64,000 bases of DNA. It comes from Litoribacter populi. GTDB taxonomy: Bacteria > Bacteroidota > Bacteroidia > Cytophagales > Cyclobacteriaceae. Of the stretch, positions 34,801 through 43,623 are shown one piece after another. The stretch is from assembly GCF_007483685.1 (NCBI RefSeq), contig NZ_VMKN01000001.1, positions 939,825 to 1,003,824 on the forward strand, written 5' to 3'. The number at the start of each line of letters is the position of its first letter. Position 1 is the stretch's first letter. Below the pieces are notes generated by a model. The model worked only from the letters and a program-made list of their open reading frames with translations, made no database searches and was not told where the DNA came from. The position numbers were made by a program, and so were the translations under genes.

Positions 34801-35607
34801 CAAGTGGATGAAGTTGAAGACTTTTCGGTGAAGGAAAGAGGGGTTGAGTCAGGGTTCAAAATCAGGTTATTTACAAGTACAGAATTGCTAAATTTAGATT
34901 CGTTAGGCTATCCAGAAGGTCTGGAAGTCATTAATGACAATGGGGTTTATTCCTATTTAAAGGGGTCGTTCCATTCGGTAATGACAGCCAGTTTGATGTT
35001 GGAAAATTTAAGAAAACAAGGTTTTGCTGAGGCGGAATTGGTGTATCAGGTAGGAGAAAATAAATACGAGCAAATGAGCAACGTAAGTGAAGCAGGGGTC
35101 ACCTTTAAGGTACAAGTTTTGGCAAGCAAAGCCAGGTTATCAAAAACACACGGTTATTTTGATGGCTTATCAGAGGTTCAAGAGGAGTATCAAGACGGGT
35201 TGCATAAATACTATTTGGAAGCCAAGTCGTTTGAGGAGGCATTGAGTCTCAGGAAGGGGTTACTTCAAAAAGGTTACACCGGGACATTTGTTGCCGAGTA
35301 CCATGATGGTCAACGGATCTCGTTTGGGATTGACCAGGTTATGAAAACCGACAAGGTTATAGATGCCCAGGATCCGGATACCCATTTTAAGGTTCAGATT
35401 TTAACATCCAGGAAGAAGATTGAATTGGACGACCCTATCTTCCAAGGCTTGGATGTGGATTATTATGTGCACAATGGTGTATTCAAATACACCTATGGAT
35501 CGACTTTTTCCTATGATAAAGCCAAGGAGGAGAAGTTTATGCTTTGGAGAGCAGGGTTTAAGGATGCTTTTATAGTTTCGTTTTATAAAAGGAGGAGATT
35601 GGAGTAG
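31834..35607 (+). CDS. Usher-like outer-membrane protein fused to three SPOR-like repeats
   Basis: From the ATG at 31834 (the TTG at 31819 is unlikely) the protein has 1257 residues. A signal peptide (TIFICVFIVIFFGHPAFS) is followed by an N-terminal domain, a long beta-rich barrel region with WTVELYVNNTLIDFVQADAAG and LRHYGPFGEE typical of ushers, and a plug/C-terminal part with FLDLNNNGKRDKGEP near 686-700. After a low-complexity linker (about 871-919) come three SPOR-like units (about 1006-1074, 1090-1163, 1184-1257) beginning FKIRLFTS, FKVQVLAS and FKVQILTS. SPOR domains bind denuded peptidoglycan. The fusion suggests an usher anchored to the cell wall. It ends the fibre operon. Confidence 0.82.
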   Translation: MVNLLKYSIGGMAGSLRKETIFICVFIVIFFGHPAFSTPKDPADDDFDEVLLMVKLAKFGGMEIPAAIRGETAYLSVTDMFDFLHIKFEGEERLEGFLLNQNDTYTIDPYEHKIRYRDREIDLPPSAFIYEDDFLYLRNDFFGEVFGLHCAFNFRSLSVTLTTQLDLPVFRQMRQEMVRKNLNKLQGKVDADTIMGRKKSMAKLHMADWAVMSTNLISPINPERPASSAMTQTRYNVALGGELLGGEVFANLNAFDGRPIAHRNQFYQWRFVNNDHDVIRQFTMGRINAASTSTILAPVVGFQLTNSSTLRRKAFSTYRIADHTGPEWTVELYVNNTLIDFVQADAAGFFTFEVPLIYGNTTIQLRHYGPFGEENFSEEVVNVPFNFLPKNEMEYMISAGIVDNGLGSIFTRWTANYGLTNRVTVGGGIEHLSSITQQPYMPFVQSSIKVSNNILLNGDYMPGVRARALLNYRLPRSMTLDASYTKLEEGQQAIIFNYLEERKLALTMPIRKNNFSLFSRMTLTQMVFPNGGFTNAQLLLSSRVFGVPTNLTTFGIFRTHGYNMHSMVSQSYRLPYAVSFQPQVQYNYTAKSISNINLRLEKRVGRKAFLNMFYQNNFLFHNSSVGLGFRYDFSFANVSTQVRQANRQTLLTTTARGSMMYDNHTSHLDFNNKVNVGKGAVTVLPFLDLNNNGKRDKGEPLVSGLKLKVRGGQVQYDKDGEAIRITNLIAYEDYVIELDKSSFDNIAWRLKHAILQVRVDPNQFKKVEVPIQVMGEAAGMVYMETEGKGIGRIKMNYYDAKGKLMHTTLTERDGYFTNMELPAGDYQVMPDSVQLEKLGYYFEAETTHFTISEGEEGDYLDDLDFMLFQIGGNREIEGNNEIEGNREIGNDRNREIGNDRNREIGGNKEIEGNNEIDNSQAELLATPFEGIDKKVGTEVSAVRSRRDASGFSLGVTNPEFLEAIKMKDVDEQNEILMSLVREPEVIRVGQVDEVEDFSVKERGVESGFKIRLFTSTELLNLDSLGYPEGLEVINDNGVYSYLKGSFHSVMTASLMLENLRKQGFAEAELVYQVGENKYEQMSNVSEAGVTFKVQVLASKARLSKTHGYFDGLSEVQEEYQDGLHKYYLEAKSFEEALSLRKGLLQKGYTGTFVAEYHDGQRISFGIDQVMKTDKVIDAQDPDTHFKVQILTSRKKIELDDPIFQGLDVDYYVHNGVFKYTYGSTFSYDKAKEEKFMLWRAGFKDAFIVSFYKRRRLE
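34444..34588 (+). repeat. In-frame low-complexity repeat inside the usher gene
   Basis: The stretch is built from GGAAATAGGGAAATAG-type units, including a 24-base unit (GAAATAGGGAAATAGGAAATGATC) present twice in a row, coding for NREIGNDR repeats. Units keep the reading frame. The sequence could expand or contract without breaking the gene. Confidence 0.8.
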
Positions 35608-35715
35608 GGGTTAAGTAAGAAGTGAAAAGTAAGAGGCAAAGAAGCGCAAGACTTTTAACTTCTTACCTCTTACCTTTTACTTAAAAAACCTTTGCGTCTT
35701 ATCGGTAAAAAAAAA
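35608..35715. repeat. GTAAGAGGCAAAG-type inverted repeat
   Basis: GAAGTGAAAAGTAAGAGGCAAAG and TTACCTCTTACCTTTTACTT face each other across the unit, followed by CCTTTGCGTCTTATCGG. It belongs to the family near 27670 and 29120 and may end transcription of the fibre operon. Confidence 0.55.
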
Positions 35716-35722
35716 TAGCGGT

Positions 35723-36001
35723 CTACCTGACCGCGATTTTACCGTTTTTGTATTTTAGTTTAAACTCCTCGTCACCATTTTTGTCAAAACGGACCCAGGG
35801 GCCGTGTTTGAGACCGGCCTTGTAGTGGCCGATTTTCCAGAGTTGGCCGGTTTCCCGGTAGTACTTCCACTCTCCCTCTGGCTTTCCCATTAGAAAGGTG
35901 CCTTGGGCTTTGATTCCGCCGTTTTCAAAGAAGTAGGTCAAGGTGTTTGAAGCCTCATCCATTACCTCTTTGTCGGTTTCCTGTAGCTTAATGTCTAGCA
36001 T
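35723..36001 (-). CDS. Small MORN/YwqK-like repeat protein
   Basis: This protein of about 92 residues has two or three YwqK/MORN-type units: TYFFENGGIKAQGTFLMG, GEWKYYRETGQLWKIGHYKAG and HGPWVRFDKNG. Such repeats form beta-strand ladders; some are annotated as antitoxins, but no toxin gene is beside it, so the role is unknown. No signal peptide is seen. The ATG at 36001 is chosen; the ATG at 36010 adds only three residues. Confidence 0.75.
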   Translation of the reverse strand: MLDIKLQETDKEVMDEASNTLTYFFENGGIKAQGTFLMGKPEGEWKYYRETGQLWKIGHYKAGLKHGPWVRFDKNGDEEFKLKYKNGKIAVR

Positions 36002-36271
36002 AATACGCATGTTAGTTGATCGCTAAGTGTAAATATAATGAATAGCGGTAAACTTCCGAATCAGCATTATTTGCCAGTTTTTGTGTAATGCAATTATGGG
36101 TTTTTGAATAATATTATTTTGAATGTCAGTTTGCTGAGATTAATTTTTCCTGCTGACTACCAACTGTTTGTAGTGAATTTTACTTTAATGTGGTTTTTTA
36201 GGCCTGGCATTGTTTAATTGCCACAATAGGGAAGTAGATCTTCCCGACTTCGGTCTTCGGTCTTCCAGCTA
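36002..36271. other. Gap downstream of the multi-PAS gene
   Basis: This 270-base AT-rich stretch contains TTCGGTCTTCGGTCTTCC at about 36250-36266, an inverse copy of the GACCGGAGAC repeat family. No gene is visible. Confidence 0.45.
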
Positions 36272-39200
36272 TTAATCCAATTCCTCTGTCCTTCTTACTA
36301 CTTGAGATATCACCTGATCAAGTTCATCTGTAGAGTTTTTGATGTGGGGGAGCATTTCCTTAAAAACCTCAAAAGCTTCTTCGGGGCTTTCGCTTTCCAG
36401 CATGTTGATCAATCCTTTAAGTCTAGCCAAAGGTGCTCTTACCACGTGAGATTGGGTCCAAGCGATTTCCCGCAGGGCATGATTTTGCTTCTTGATTCGG
36501 TGGATCATGCGTCTGGATTCACTTACATCCAGAGCCGCGCCGATTATCCGTTCGGCTACGCCATCTTGGTTTCTCATGATACTTCCCCGGTCCACAATGT
36601 AGGCTGTTTCACCATCCTTTTTATGTATGCGGTATTCGGCTTTCCACTGCACTTGGAACCTGTCCCGGAGTGCTGACTCGATTGAATCTTGAACATTATC
36701 CCGGTCATCTGGGTGGATGACATCTAACCAGTCCTGAAGCCTGGATTTTCGGAACCTGTTTCCTAATAGGGACAGATAACTGTTGCCCCTAGTAACGACA
36801 TTATCGTCAATCTGCCAGTCCCAAAGCATCTCATTGGTGGCCTGCATAGCAAGCTTGTATTTTTCATTACTCAGGTTCAAGGCCATCTGCCAGCGCTTGA
36901 TCTCGGTCACATCTTGGATCACACCTTCCCAAGCGGTTATTTCCCCAAGTTCATTCTTTATAATGTTGATTTTTTGATCTACATATTTTGTGGTTCCATC
37001 CTCCATGACCAGGCGGTGGTGGTACGCATAGTAATCCTTTTCCAAAGCATGCTCGTCATGGATCAACAGCATGTATCGGTCCTCTGGATGGACGCAATCT
37101 ATAGATTTTTGAAAATCAGGCTGGTAATACTCTTTGGACTTACCATAAATGGTATAAACTTCGTCGGTCCACTCCAACTTATTGTGAGTAAAATCATAAT
37201 ACCAATAGCCCACCTTTCCAATGGCTTGGGCTTGATTCAACCTTTTGTTTATGGTCAAAAGATTGTCTTGCCAAGCCTTTTTTTCTGTGATGTCTTTCCC
37301 TACAGCATACAGCACCGGTTCCTCGGGGTCGCAGGCAGTACTCCAGCTTATCCATTTAATATCTCCTGATTTGGTGAGATAACGGTTTTCAAAATTAGGA
37401 AAATTCTCCCCCTCAATTTTCAAGTGTAAAACACTTTTCGTTCGATCAATGTCCTCTGGGTATATAAAATCAAATAATGAACGGCCTTGGATATCTTGAA
37501 CTTGATAGCCTAAGATTCCAGCGAATGATTCGTTGACTTTGTACAGCCTATCCTTGTGCAAAATACACATAAGGTCGCTACTAAGATCAAAAAAGCTATT
37601 TAGCTCCTCCATCATCCGCTTCTTTTCCAGTTCCATTCCTAGCTTCTGGCCAAGTTCGGTTAGGGTATCCATGAAGTGGTGGACATTGCTTTCATATGGG
37701 TTTGAGGATAAAAATGTCAACACCCCATACACTTTGTTTTGGCTTACCATCGGGAAACTGTAAATCTGATCCATACCATGCTGTTTGGCTGGTTCTTTTC
37801 TTACAAAACTTTCGGTCTTTTGAAGAGAACTTTTGTTTTGGGGCTGGGCTGTCTGCCAGGTGATCCCAGGTATACCTACCCCAAAGTCAAACTCATTGAC
37901 CTGCTCGCTTGCCTCGACGAATTTCCTTCCGGCTTCATTGCCACCTACAGTAGCCACACGCGTTATTTTACTGTTGTCTTTGGAAATCACCCAGGCTTCA
38001 CTTAATGCGGCTTTAATATGGTTATTTAAAGTGTCTAATACCTCTATGAGCCCATCCTTGATTTCCATGGACAAGGAGAAAGTATTCTTTAGGCTATTGA
38101 GTAGGTTCTTCCGGATCGCGAGGTTTTTTTCGACCGTTATCTCCCGTTGGATAATGATATAATGGGAGATCTTGTTCTGAAGGTTTCTCATCGGGAAGGT
38201 TTCCATATTTACCCAGTAGGATTCTCCTTTTTGGTTGACCTTTTCCAGTTCTACACGGGTATGTGCCTCGGGGTCAAACTCTGCTGCTTTCCTTTTATAG
38301 TCTTCCTGGTCTTTGATGGTGTAAATGAGTTCTGCAATTCTTTTACCTACAAGATCTCCATTCTCAATACCCGATATAGAATGGCTGGATTCATTTGCGT
38401 AAATTATTTCCCCCTCAAAAATACTCCGCCCTAGAGTTTCCACAATTATCACAGCATCTTGGGTGTTGCGGATGATTTGATCCATTAGCTGAAGTCTTTC
38501 CATCTCCTCGATGCGCTCGGTGATGTCTCTGGAGGTTACCAATATGCCCTTAACTGCTGGGTCTTGTCTAAGGTCTGTGGCGTGACTCTCGATATAGCGG
38601 TAATTACCAGTCGCGTTTCTGAAGCGATAGGGAGGTAGTTTGATCTGCTTCAGATGCTCGATTTTGGCAAATTCCAATATTATCTCGGGCAAGTCATCGG
38701 GGTGGATAAAGTTAAGGGCGCATTTGCCAATGAGCTCTTTGTTTTCGTAGCCAAGTATACTCTTATAAGTGCTACTGGTAAAGGTAAAGTATGCGTTATC
38801 GGTTGTAATGGCATATAATTCTCCCCCTTTTTGAATTAGCGACTCAAATTTTCTATGCGCAAAGGCAACCTGTTGGGATACCTCTTTCATTTGGGTTATG
38901 TCCCACATCACGCCATCATAATACTTTAATTGGCCTTGATCATCATAGATCTTGGTGTTCCTGTCCTCAAACCATTTGATACTTCCGTCAGCGCAGATGA
39001 CACGATATTCCAGCTGGCAAAAAACCAAGTCGGCTTGTTGGCTTGCTTCATATGTCGTTGGGAGGTCATCCGGGTGGATAATGGAGGCAAAGGTCCGGTC
39101 TCCGGAGGTAAACTCTTCGGCTTTATAGCCTGTGTGCTTTTCTACATCTTCATTGATGTACAGCATAGTCCAATCGGCGTCATGCAAACATCTATAGGCG

Positions 39201-40585
39201 ATCCCTGGGATGTTTTTGATAATAGAGTCTAGTTGTTGCCTGGAATCAGTGAGGGCTTTTATGTTTACAAGCCTTTCAATGGATATACTTAAGTTTATTA
39301 CTATGGTCTTCAGAAAAGTGACATCCTCCAACTGCCAGGACCTTTCATCATGAAGATCTTCAAAAGTGATGACCCCCCAAAAACTTTTGTTGCAGAATAC
39401 AGGAAAGAATATGATGGATTTGGTTCCCCGTAGCTCTAGTTTGGTTCGGAGAGTGCTCTTTTTTAGTTCGCTTACTTTAGTTTTAAAAATCCGGTTTTTC
39501 TGTAAGCTTCCTAGGCAGTACTGGAAATCCTCCGGGGCAAACGATTGGAAAGTTTCTGATACGGTTTCCGATTTTTTCCATTTATAGAGTACGCGGCTTG
39601 AAAGCTGCTTGTCCTCCTGGTTGATTTTGTAAAAGGATATAAGGTCGACTAAAATAGCATTGCCCGTTAGGCGAAAAGCATTTTGTATGGTTTCCTGCCC
39701 ATGGTTGCCTTCCAACAGTACCTTAGTTACATTGTCTATAGTCTCAGTATAGATGGTTTTCTGCAGGCTTTGCTGTTGTTGAAGTTTCTCCTGTGTTTTA
39801 TCTACCAAGACTCCATATATACCCACCACCTTTTCCTGTACAGCCAATGGCATCAGGGTCGCTTCGCAGTTGATACTTCTACCTCTCCGGGTTTTAAGGC
39901 TCACCTTAAAAGTGACAATCTCCCGGTGAAGGCATTTCTGTAGCATGCCCTTTACCATAAGTTCATCCTCCGGCTGAATGATATCCGTAAATAGCATCTT
40001 TGTTAGCTCTTCCTCTTTATGCTCTATGGAAAATTGGAAGTTGCCATTCGTCGAAGTGATAAAACCTTCATTGTCCAACTTAAAGAGCATATTAGGGTGG
40101 TTGTCAAAAATGCCCTTGTATATCTGCTGCTGATAGCTGAGATTGAAATAGATGGCTTTATCCTTTTCCTGAAGATGGATCTGCTCTGTCACGTCTGTGA
40201 TCGAAAGGAGTATTGATTTTAGTTTTTTATCTTGACCGATTATAGGGGTGTTGATAATTCTCCACTTTCTCTCCCTAAGACTGCCCGTCTTTTGTGTAGG
40301 GATGTAGACCCGCTGCACCTTCATGTCATGGGGTTTCTTTTTGGTTTTTACCAAAATAAGGGAATTCATCAGGTTGTCGAGCAATTCCATATTATTGGTG
40401 GAAATAAAGAGCCTAAATGCTTCCTTTATTTTCAGCCCCTCAAAAAATGGCAGAGGTTTGCCCGCCAATTGACAAAAACTCGGGTTGCATCGGGTTACTC
40501 TCATGTTTACCTTTTCCCCGTCGATAATTATGGATGGGGTGAGCGTATTTTCATAAATAGCCCATATATCTGATTTTTTTAGCAT
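36272..40585 (-). CDS. Giant multi-PAS/GAF sensor ending in a histidine-box domain without ATPase
   Basis: The 1437-residue soluble protein has, by eye, about eight PAS domains and two GAF domains: PAS at about 5-130, 150-270, 450-570, 575-695, 700-815, 990-1105, 1115-1235 and 1240-1365, with GAF at about 290-445 and 830-985. The C-terminus (1370-1437) carries TQSHVVRAPLARLKGLINML and a second helix ending ELDQVISQVVRRTEELD, the same module as in the 25638-27665 product, and no HATPase domain. No membrane segment is visible, so the signals are probably cytosolic ligands, light or redox. It is divergent from the hybrid kinase at 41050. Confidence 0.82.
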   Translation of the reverse strand: MLKKSDIWAIYENTLTPSIIIDGEKVNMRVTRCNPSFCQLAGKPLPFFEGLKIKEAFRLFISTNNMELLDNLMNSLILVKTKKKPHDMKVQRVYIPTQKTGSLRERKWRIINTPIIGQDKKLKSILLSITDVTEQIHLQEKDKAIYFNLSYQQQIYKGIFDNHPNMLFKLDNEGFITSTNGNFQFSIEHKEEELTKMLFTDIIQPEDELMVKGMLQKCLHREIVTFKVSLKTRRGRSINCEATLMPLAVQEKVVGIYGVLVDKTQEKLQQQQSLQKTIYTETIDNVTKVLLEGNHGQETIQNAFRLTGNAILVDLISFYKINQEDKQLSSRVLYKWKKSETVSETFQSFAPEDFQYCLGSLQKNRIFKTKVSELKKSTLRTKLELRGTKSIIFFPVFCNKSFWGVITFEDLHDERSWQLEDVTFLKTIVINLSISIERLVNIKALTDSRQQLDSIIKNIPGIAYRCLHDADWTMLYINEDVEKHTGYKAEEFTSGDRTFASIIHPDDLPTTYEASQQADLVFCQLEYRVICADGSIKWFEDRNTKIYDDQGQLKYYDGVMWDITQMKEVSQQVAFAHRKFESLIQKGGELYAITTDNAYFTFTSSTYKSILGYENKELIGKCALNFIHPDDLPEIILEFAKIEHLKQIKLPPYRFRNATGNYRYIESHATDLRQDPAVKGILVTSRDITERIEEMERLQLMDQIIRNTQDAVIIVETLGRSIFEGEIIYANESSHSISGIENGDLVGKRIAELIYTIKDQEDYKRKAAEFDPEAHTRVELEKVNQKGESYWVNMETFPMRNLQNKISHYIIIQREITVEKNLAIRKNLLNSLKNTFSLSMEIKDGLIEVLDTLNNHIKAALSEAWVISKDNSKITRVATVGGNEAGRKFVEASEQVNEFDFGVGIPGITWQTAQPQNKSSLQKTESFVRKEPAKQHGMDQIYSFPMVSQNKVYGVLTFLSSNPYESNVHHFMDTLTELGQKLGMELEKKRMMEELNSFFDLSSDLMCILHKDRLYKVNESFAGILGYQVQDIQGRSLFDFIYPEDIDRTKSVLHLKIEGENFPNFENRYLTKSGDIKWISWSTACDPEEPVLYAVGKDITEKKAWQDNLLTINKRLNQAQAIGKVGYWYYDFTHNKLEWTDEVYTIYGKSKEYYQPDFQKSIDCVHPEDRYMLLIHDEHALEKDYYAYHHRLVMEDGTTKYVDQKINIIKNELGEITAWEGVIQDVTEIKRWQMALNLSNEKYKLAMQATNEMLWDWQIDDNVVTRGNSYLSLLGNRFRKSRLQDWLDVIHPDDRDNVQDSIESALRDRFQVQWKAEYRIHKKDGETAYIVDRGSIMRNQDGVAERIIGAALDVSESRRMIHRIKKQNHALREIAWTQSHVVRAPLARLKGLINMLESESPEEAFEVFKEMLPHIKNSTDELDQVISQVVRRTEELD

Positions 40586-41049
40586 TTTTATTCTGTAGGA
40601 AAGTGATTGATCAGAAACTGGTTTACAGCTAACATTGAAAGCAATTTAAGTGGACTTTTGGTTTTGATAAAATTTCGGTAAAACAAACATTTTAAGTTGT
40701 TTAAATTGCGAAAAACTGTATGTAATATTTGTTTTATTAATAAAATCTCTTAAGATGAGCTTTTTTAGAAAATAGGAATTAGTGATTATTTACTCCAATT
40801 TATTGATGATGATGTATTATAGTGCAATTGATGGCTTTTAAAGTTAATAGATGTAATTGAGATAGACAATGTGACATGGTAAAACATGAAAAAATGGAGT
40901 AAATCTCACATTTAAAAAATATTAAACATACAAATAAGTATTTGGGATTCTGTAAAATGCTTCTTTTAATGGATTTAGCTAATTATAAAATTTATTGCAA
41001 AATTTGCATCGAATCATGTTGGTTATTATATCTAATCGCAAATACACGA
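40586..41049. other. AT-rich divergent regulatory region
   Basis: This 464-base region separates the multi-PAS gene (minus) from the hybrid kinase (plus). It is strongly AT-rich and free of the modular repeats. The kinase frame stays open back to a TTG at 40942, but the codons before 41050 look non-coding. No clear -7 element was identified. Confidence 0.4.
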
Positions 41050-42552
41050 ATGTATATTAAACTTTCTCAAAGTCCTTATTTTCTACTTATAGATAATTTA
41101 CTCCAAATGGCCGGAGTGCAGTTGGAAGCAGAGTGTATTATACTATCTGTACATTGTAAAAGTTTGGTTAAGGAACAGATTGTGGTTCCTCAGCATACAG
41201 CTGCCCTTCAGACATCAGCAGGGTATAAAGTGGCAAGCTTTTCGGATTATCTTTTGGAAGATGATTTTGAGAAATGCATACAGGAAGGGCTCTTTTCAGA
41301 ATCTGGAGATATGCTTGGGCACCTATTTATCATCAACCCTTCAATCGAGTTTGGAGAAGACTATAGTGCAACCGTAAATGGTATTAAAACTCAGCTTATA
41401 GAGACTGTTAATCTTATAATTAATAATCATCAGCTTATCTATAGAAATGAAAGGGGCAAATCCCTTAAATTAATTTCAAAGGTAAGTCATGAGATAAGAA
41501 CGCCCCTACATGCGATTTTTGGAAATACTAGGGTTTTATTAGACACACAATTAAATAGTGAGCAGGAAGAAATAATCCAAAATATATTAAAATCAGAACG
41601 TCTCTTGATGAACCTTGTCAATGAGGTGCTGGATTTTTCAGAATTTAAGTCTGAAGAATTCAACTTAGTATATAAGCCGACTTACCTTTCTGAGCTTTTG
41701 GAAGATGCTAAGTCTCTCTTTACGCCATTGGCTAAGGAAAAAGGACTTAAAATAGAAATTGAAGCCTCTGATGTCGAGTTGCCGGTTATGGCTGATGGGA
41801 TGAGGTTAAGCCAGGTGTTGAGTAACCTGCTCAACAATGCTATAAAATTCACGGAAAAAGGTAAAGTGACTTTACGGGCCAATCGTGTAAGTCACAATAC
41901 ATATCAGTTTGAAGTCGAAGATTCCGGAAAGGGTATTCCTGAAGAGTTTCAGAAAAAGATGTTTGAGGAATATACCCAAGCCGAGGGCGATTCTGAATTT
42001 GGAACGGGGCTGGGCTTGGCGATTTGTAAGACTTTGGTCAACAACCATGGCGGTGATATCTATGTAAAAAGCCCTGTGATTAAACCCTCCATGGAAGGAC
42101 AGTCCGGTACCATTATTTGGTTTACTATTGATGCTGAGGTTTCTCAAAATGCTGATATAGCTGAGAAAGATGAAATTCATCATAATTTCGAAAATAAAAA
42201 TATTCTACTGGTGGATGATGATGAGCTTATTCAAACCTTGTCTACCCACATGCTTTCTAAAGAAGGGGTGGAGACCTTTCTTGCCAATTCCGGGGCGGAG
42301 GCTATTGAGTTGGTGAAAAAGCATCAAATTGATGCCGTTTTCCTAGATGTGGAATTGGGAGAAATGAACGGATTTGAGACCTGCAAAAATTTAAAACTGA
42401 GCCTAGGTGATAAGGTGCCTATCGTGATGTTTTCCTCCCATAGAGATGACAAAACTAAGGAGTTGGCATTGAAGTCCGGTTTTACCCACTTCTTGACCAA
42501 GCCTTTTAATACGAGGACATTAAGAAAAACCCTAAGAGAATTAGGGTCGTAA
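41050..42552 (+). CDS. Hybrid histidine kinase (HisKA-HATPase-REC)
   Basis: With the ATG at 41050 the protein has 500 residues; earlier in-frame starts (40957, 40969) would add an AT-rich leader and cannot be excluded. An N-terminal region of about 130 residues has no recognised domain. The kinase core has the H-box VSHEIRTPLHAIFG (H near 147), N-box LLNNAIKFTEKG, G-boxes DSGKGIPEEF and GTGLGLAICK. A C-terminal receiver follows with ILLVDDDEL and phospho-acceptor D in VFLDVELGEMNG, and K in FLTKPFN. It is a complete kinase with no membrane segment. It converges on the response-regulator operon with a shared terminator. Confidence 0.88.
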   Translation: MYIKLSQSPYFLLIDNLLQMAGVQLEAECIILSVHCKSLVKEQIVVPQHTAALQTSAGYKVASFSDYLLEDDFEKCIQEGLFSESGDMLGHLFIINPSIEFGEDYSATVNGIKTQLIETVNLIINNHQLIYRNERGKSLKLISKVSHEIRTPLHAIFGNTRVLLDTQLNSEQEEIIQNILKSERLLMNLVNEVLDFSEFKSEEFNLVYKPTYLSELLEDAKSLFTPLAKEKGLKIEIEASDVELPVMADGMRLSQVLSNLLNNAIKFTEKGKVTLRANRVSHNTYQFEVEDSGKGIPEEFQKKMFEEYTQAEGDSEFGTGLGLAICKTLVNNHGGDIYVKSPVIKPSMEGQSGTIIWFTIDAEVSQNADIAEKDEIHHNFENKNILLVDDDELIQTLSTHMLSKEGVETFLANSGAEAIELVKKHQIDAVFLDVELGEMNGFETCKNLKLSLGDKVPIVMFSSHRDDKTKELALKSGFTHFLTKPFNTRTLRKTLRELGS

Positions 42553-42584
42553 AATTAAAAGTAGTGGTTGTGTGTAGTGAATGA

Positions 42585-42614
42585 AAAACCTACTGTGTGT
42601 ATACAGTAGGTTTT
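42585..42614. terminator. Bidirectional intrinsic terminator
   Basis: AAAACCTACTGTGT (42585-42598) pairs with the mirror arm ATACAGTAGGTTTT (42601-42614), with one G-T pair and a two-base loop. T-rich tails lie on both sides, serving the plus-strand kinase and the minus-strand REC-PAS gene. Confidence 0.85.
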
Positions 42615-42619
42615 CTTCT

Positions 42620-43615
42620 TTATTGATTGAGTCCAAAATATCTAGTATCCAAAGATACTTCAGAGAGTGTTTCCTCCAAGTCTAAAGTGGTAATCTGTAT
42701 ATACTCCAAGGTCTTATTCAGTTTGGGGTCCTTGTTTGCTTTTATAGCGCAATCTTCCAAATCTTTTAACCTAGCAAGGGTTTGTTTCACGATGGTAGAC
42801 TGTACATGTGAAATTTCATGAAGCTTTTGATTTTGCTGCTCTATAGCGTCAATATAGTTCAGTCGATCAGTTATGTCATTTACAATGCTTAGGCGGGCCG
42901 GATTACCATTAAAATCGATCATACTGCTTTGAACGTGGACCTTAAAGACCTCCCCGTTTTTTCGCTTATTTCTGAAGGCATTTCTGCCTAATAGGGGTTT
43001 GTCTCCTAGGTATTTGATCAGTTCCACAAATGCTGGAATATCTTCGATTGGTCGTATATCTTTAGCCGTTAGATTCAGAATTTCCTCTTTAGTGTAACCG
43101 TACTGCCTTAGGGCTGCTTCGTTGACATCCAAAAACTTCGTGGTATCGGGTTCGAAAATCATCATGGGCAAGGGACTCAGATGAAACACTTGTCTGTAAT
43201 TCGCTTCGTTGGTTTTTAACTTAGCAAGTGCAATTTTCTTTTCCTTTTTATCCTCAGCTTCCTGTAGTGCCCTCATTATCTTAGGCATTAGCTGATACAT
43301 GCTTTCCTTTAACACATAGTCTGTGACACCATTTTTAATAAGGTCAACTGCTTTTTCTTCACCAATCACGCCTGAAACCACTATGAATGGAATGTCCGGT
43401 GCGTGGTTTTTCTTCTCCTTAAATGCAGATAACCCATCAAAGGTAGGAAGCGCATAGTCGGCAAGTATAACATCAGGTTGGTACCCTTTTAGGGCTTCTA
43501 CGTAATCATGTTTGTTTTCTACTACCTTCATCTCAAACTTCGGCCCCTCCTTTTTGAGTTCATATTCGAGCAGGCCAACATCGTGAATGTCATGTTCTAG
43601 CAAAAGTATTTTCAT
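42620..43615 (-). CDS. REC-PAS response regulator with degenerate histidine-box tail
   Basis: This 331-residue protein begins with a receiver domain (MKILLLEHDIHDVGLLEYEL; acceptor D in VILADYALPTFDG), then a PAS domain (about 135-260) with PAC motif, and a C-terminal helical pair. The tail (QSTIVKQTLARLKDLEDCA ... TLDLEETLSEV) matches the histidine-box module of the 25638 and 36272 products, but the histidine position holds threonine. It probably dimerises but cannot carry phosphate there. It is the last gene of the minus-strand signalling operon and lies 8 bases after the single-REC gene. Confidence 0.85.
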   Translation of the reverse strand: MKILLLEHDIHDVGLLEYELKKEGPKFEMKVVENKHDYVEALKGYQPDVILADYALPTFDGLSAFKEKKNHAPDIPFIVVSGVIGEEKAVDLIKNGVTDYVLKESMYQLMPKIMRALQEAEDKKEKKIALAKLKTNEANYRQVFHLSPLPMMIFEPDTTKFLDVNEAALRQYGYTKEEILNLTAKDIRPIEDIPAFVELIKYLGDKPLLGRNAFRNKRKNGEVFKVHVQSSMIDFNGNPARLSIVNDITDRLNYIDAIEQQNQKLHEISHVQSTIVKQTLARLKDLEDCAIKANKDPKLNKTLEYIQITTLDLEETLSEVSLDTRYFGLNQ

Positions 43616-43623
43616 ATATCTAA

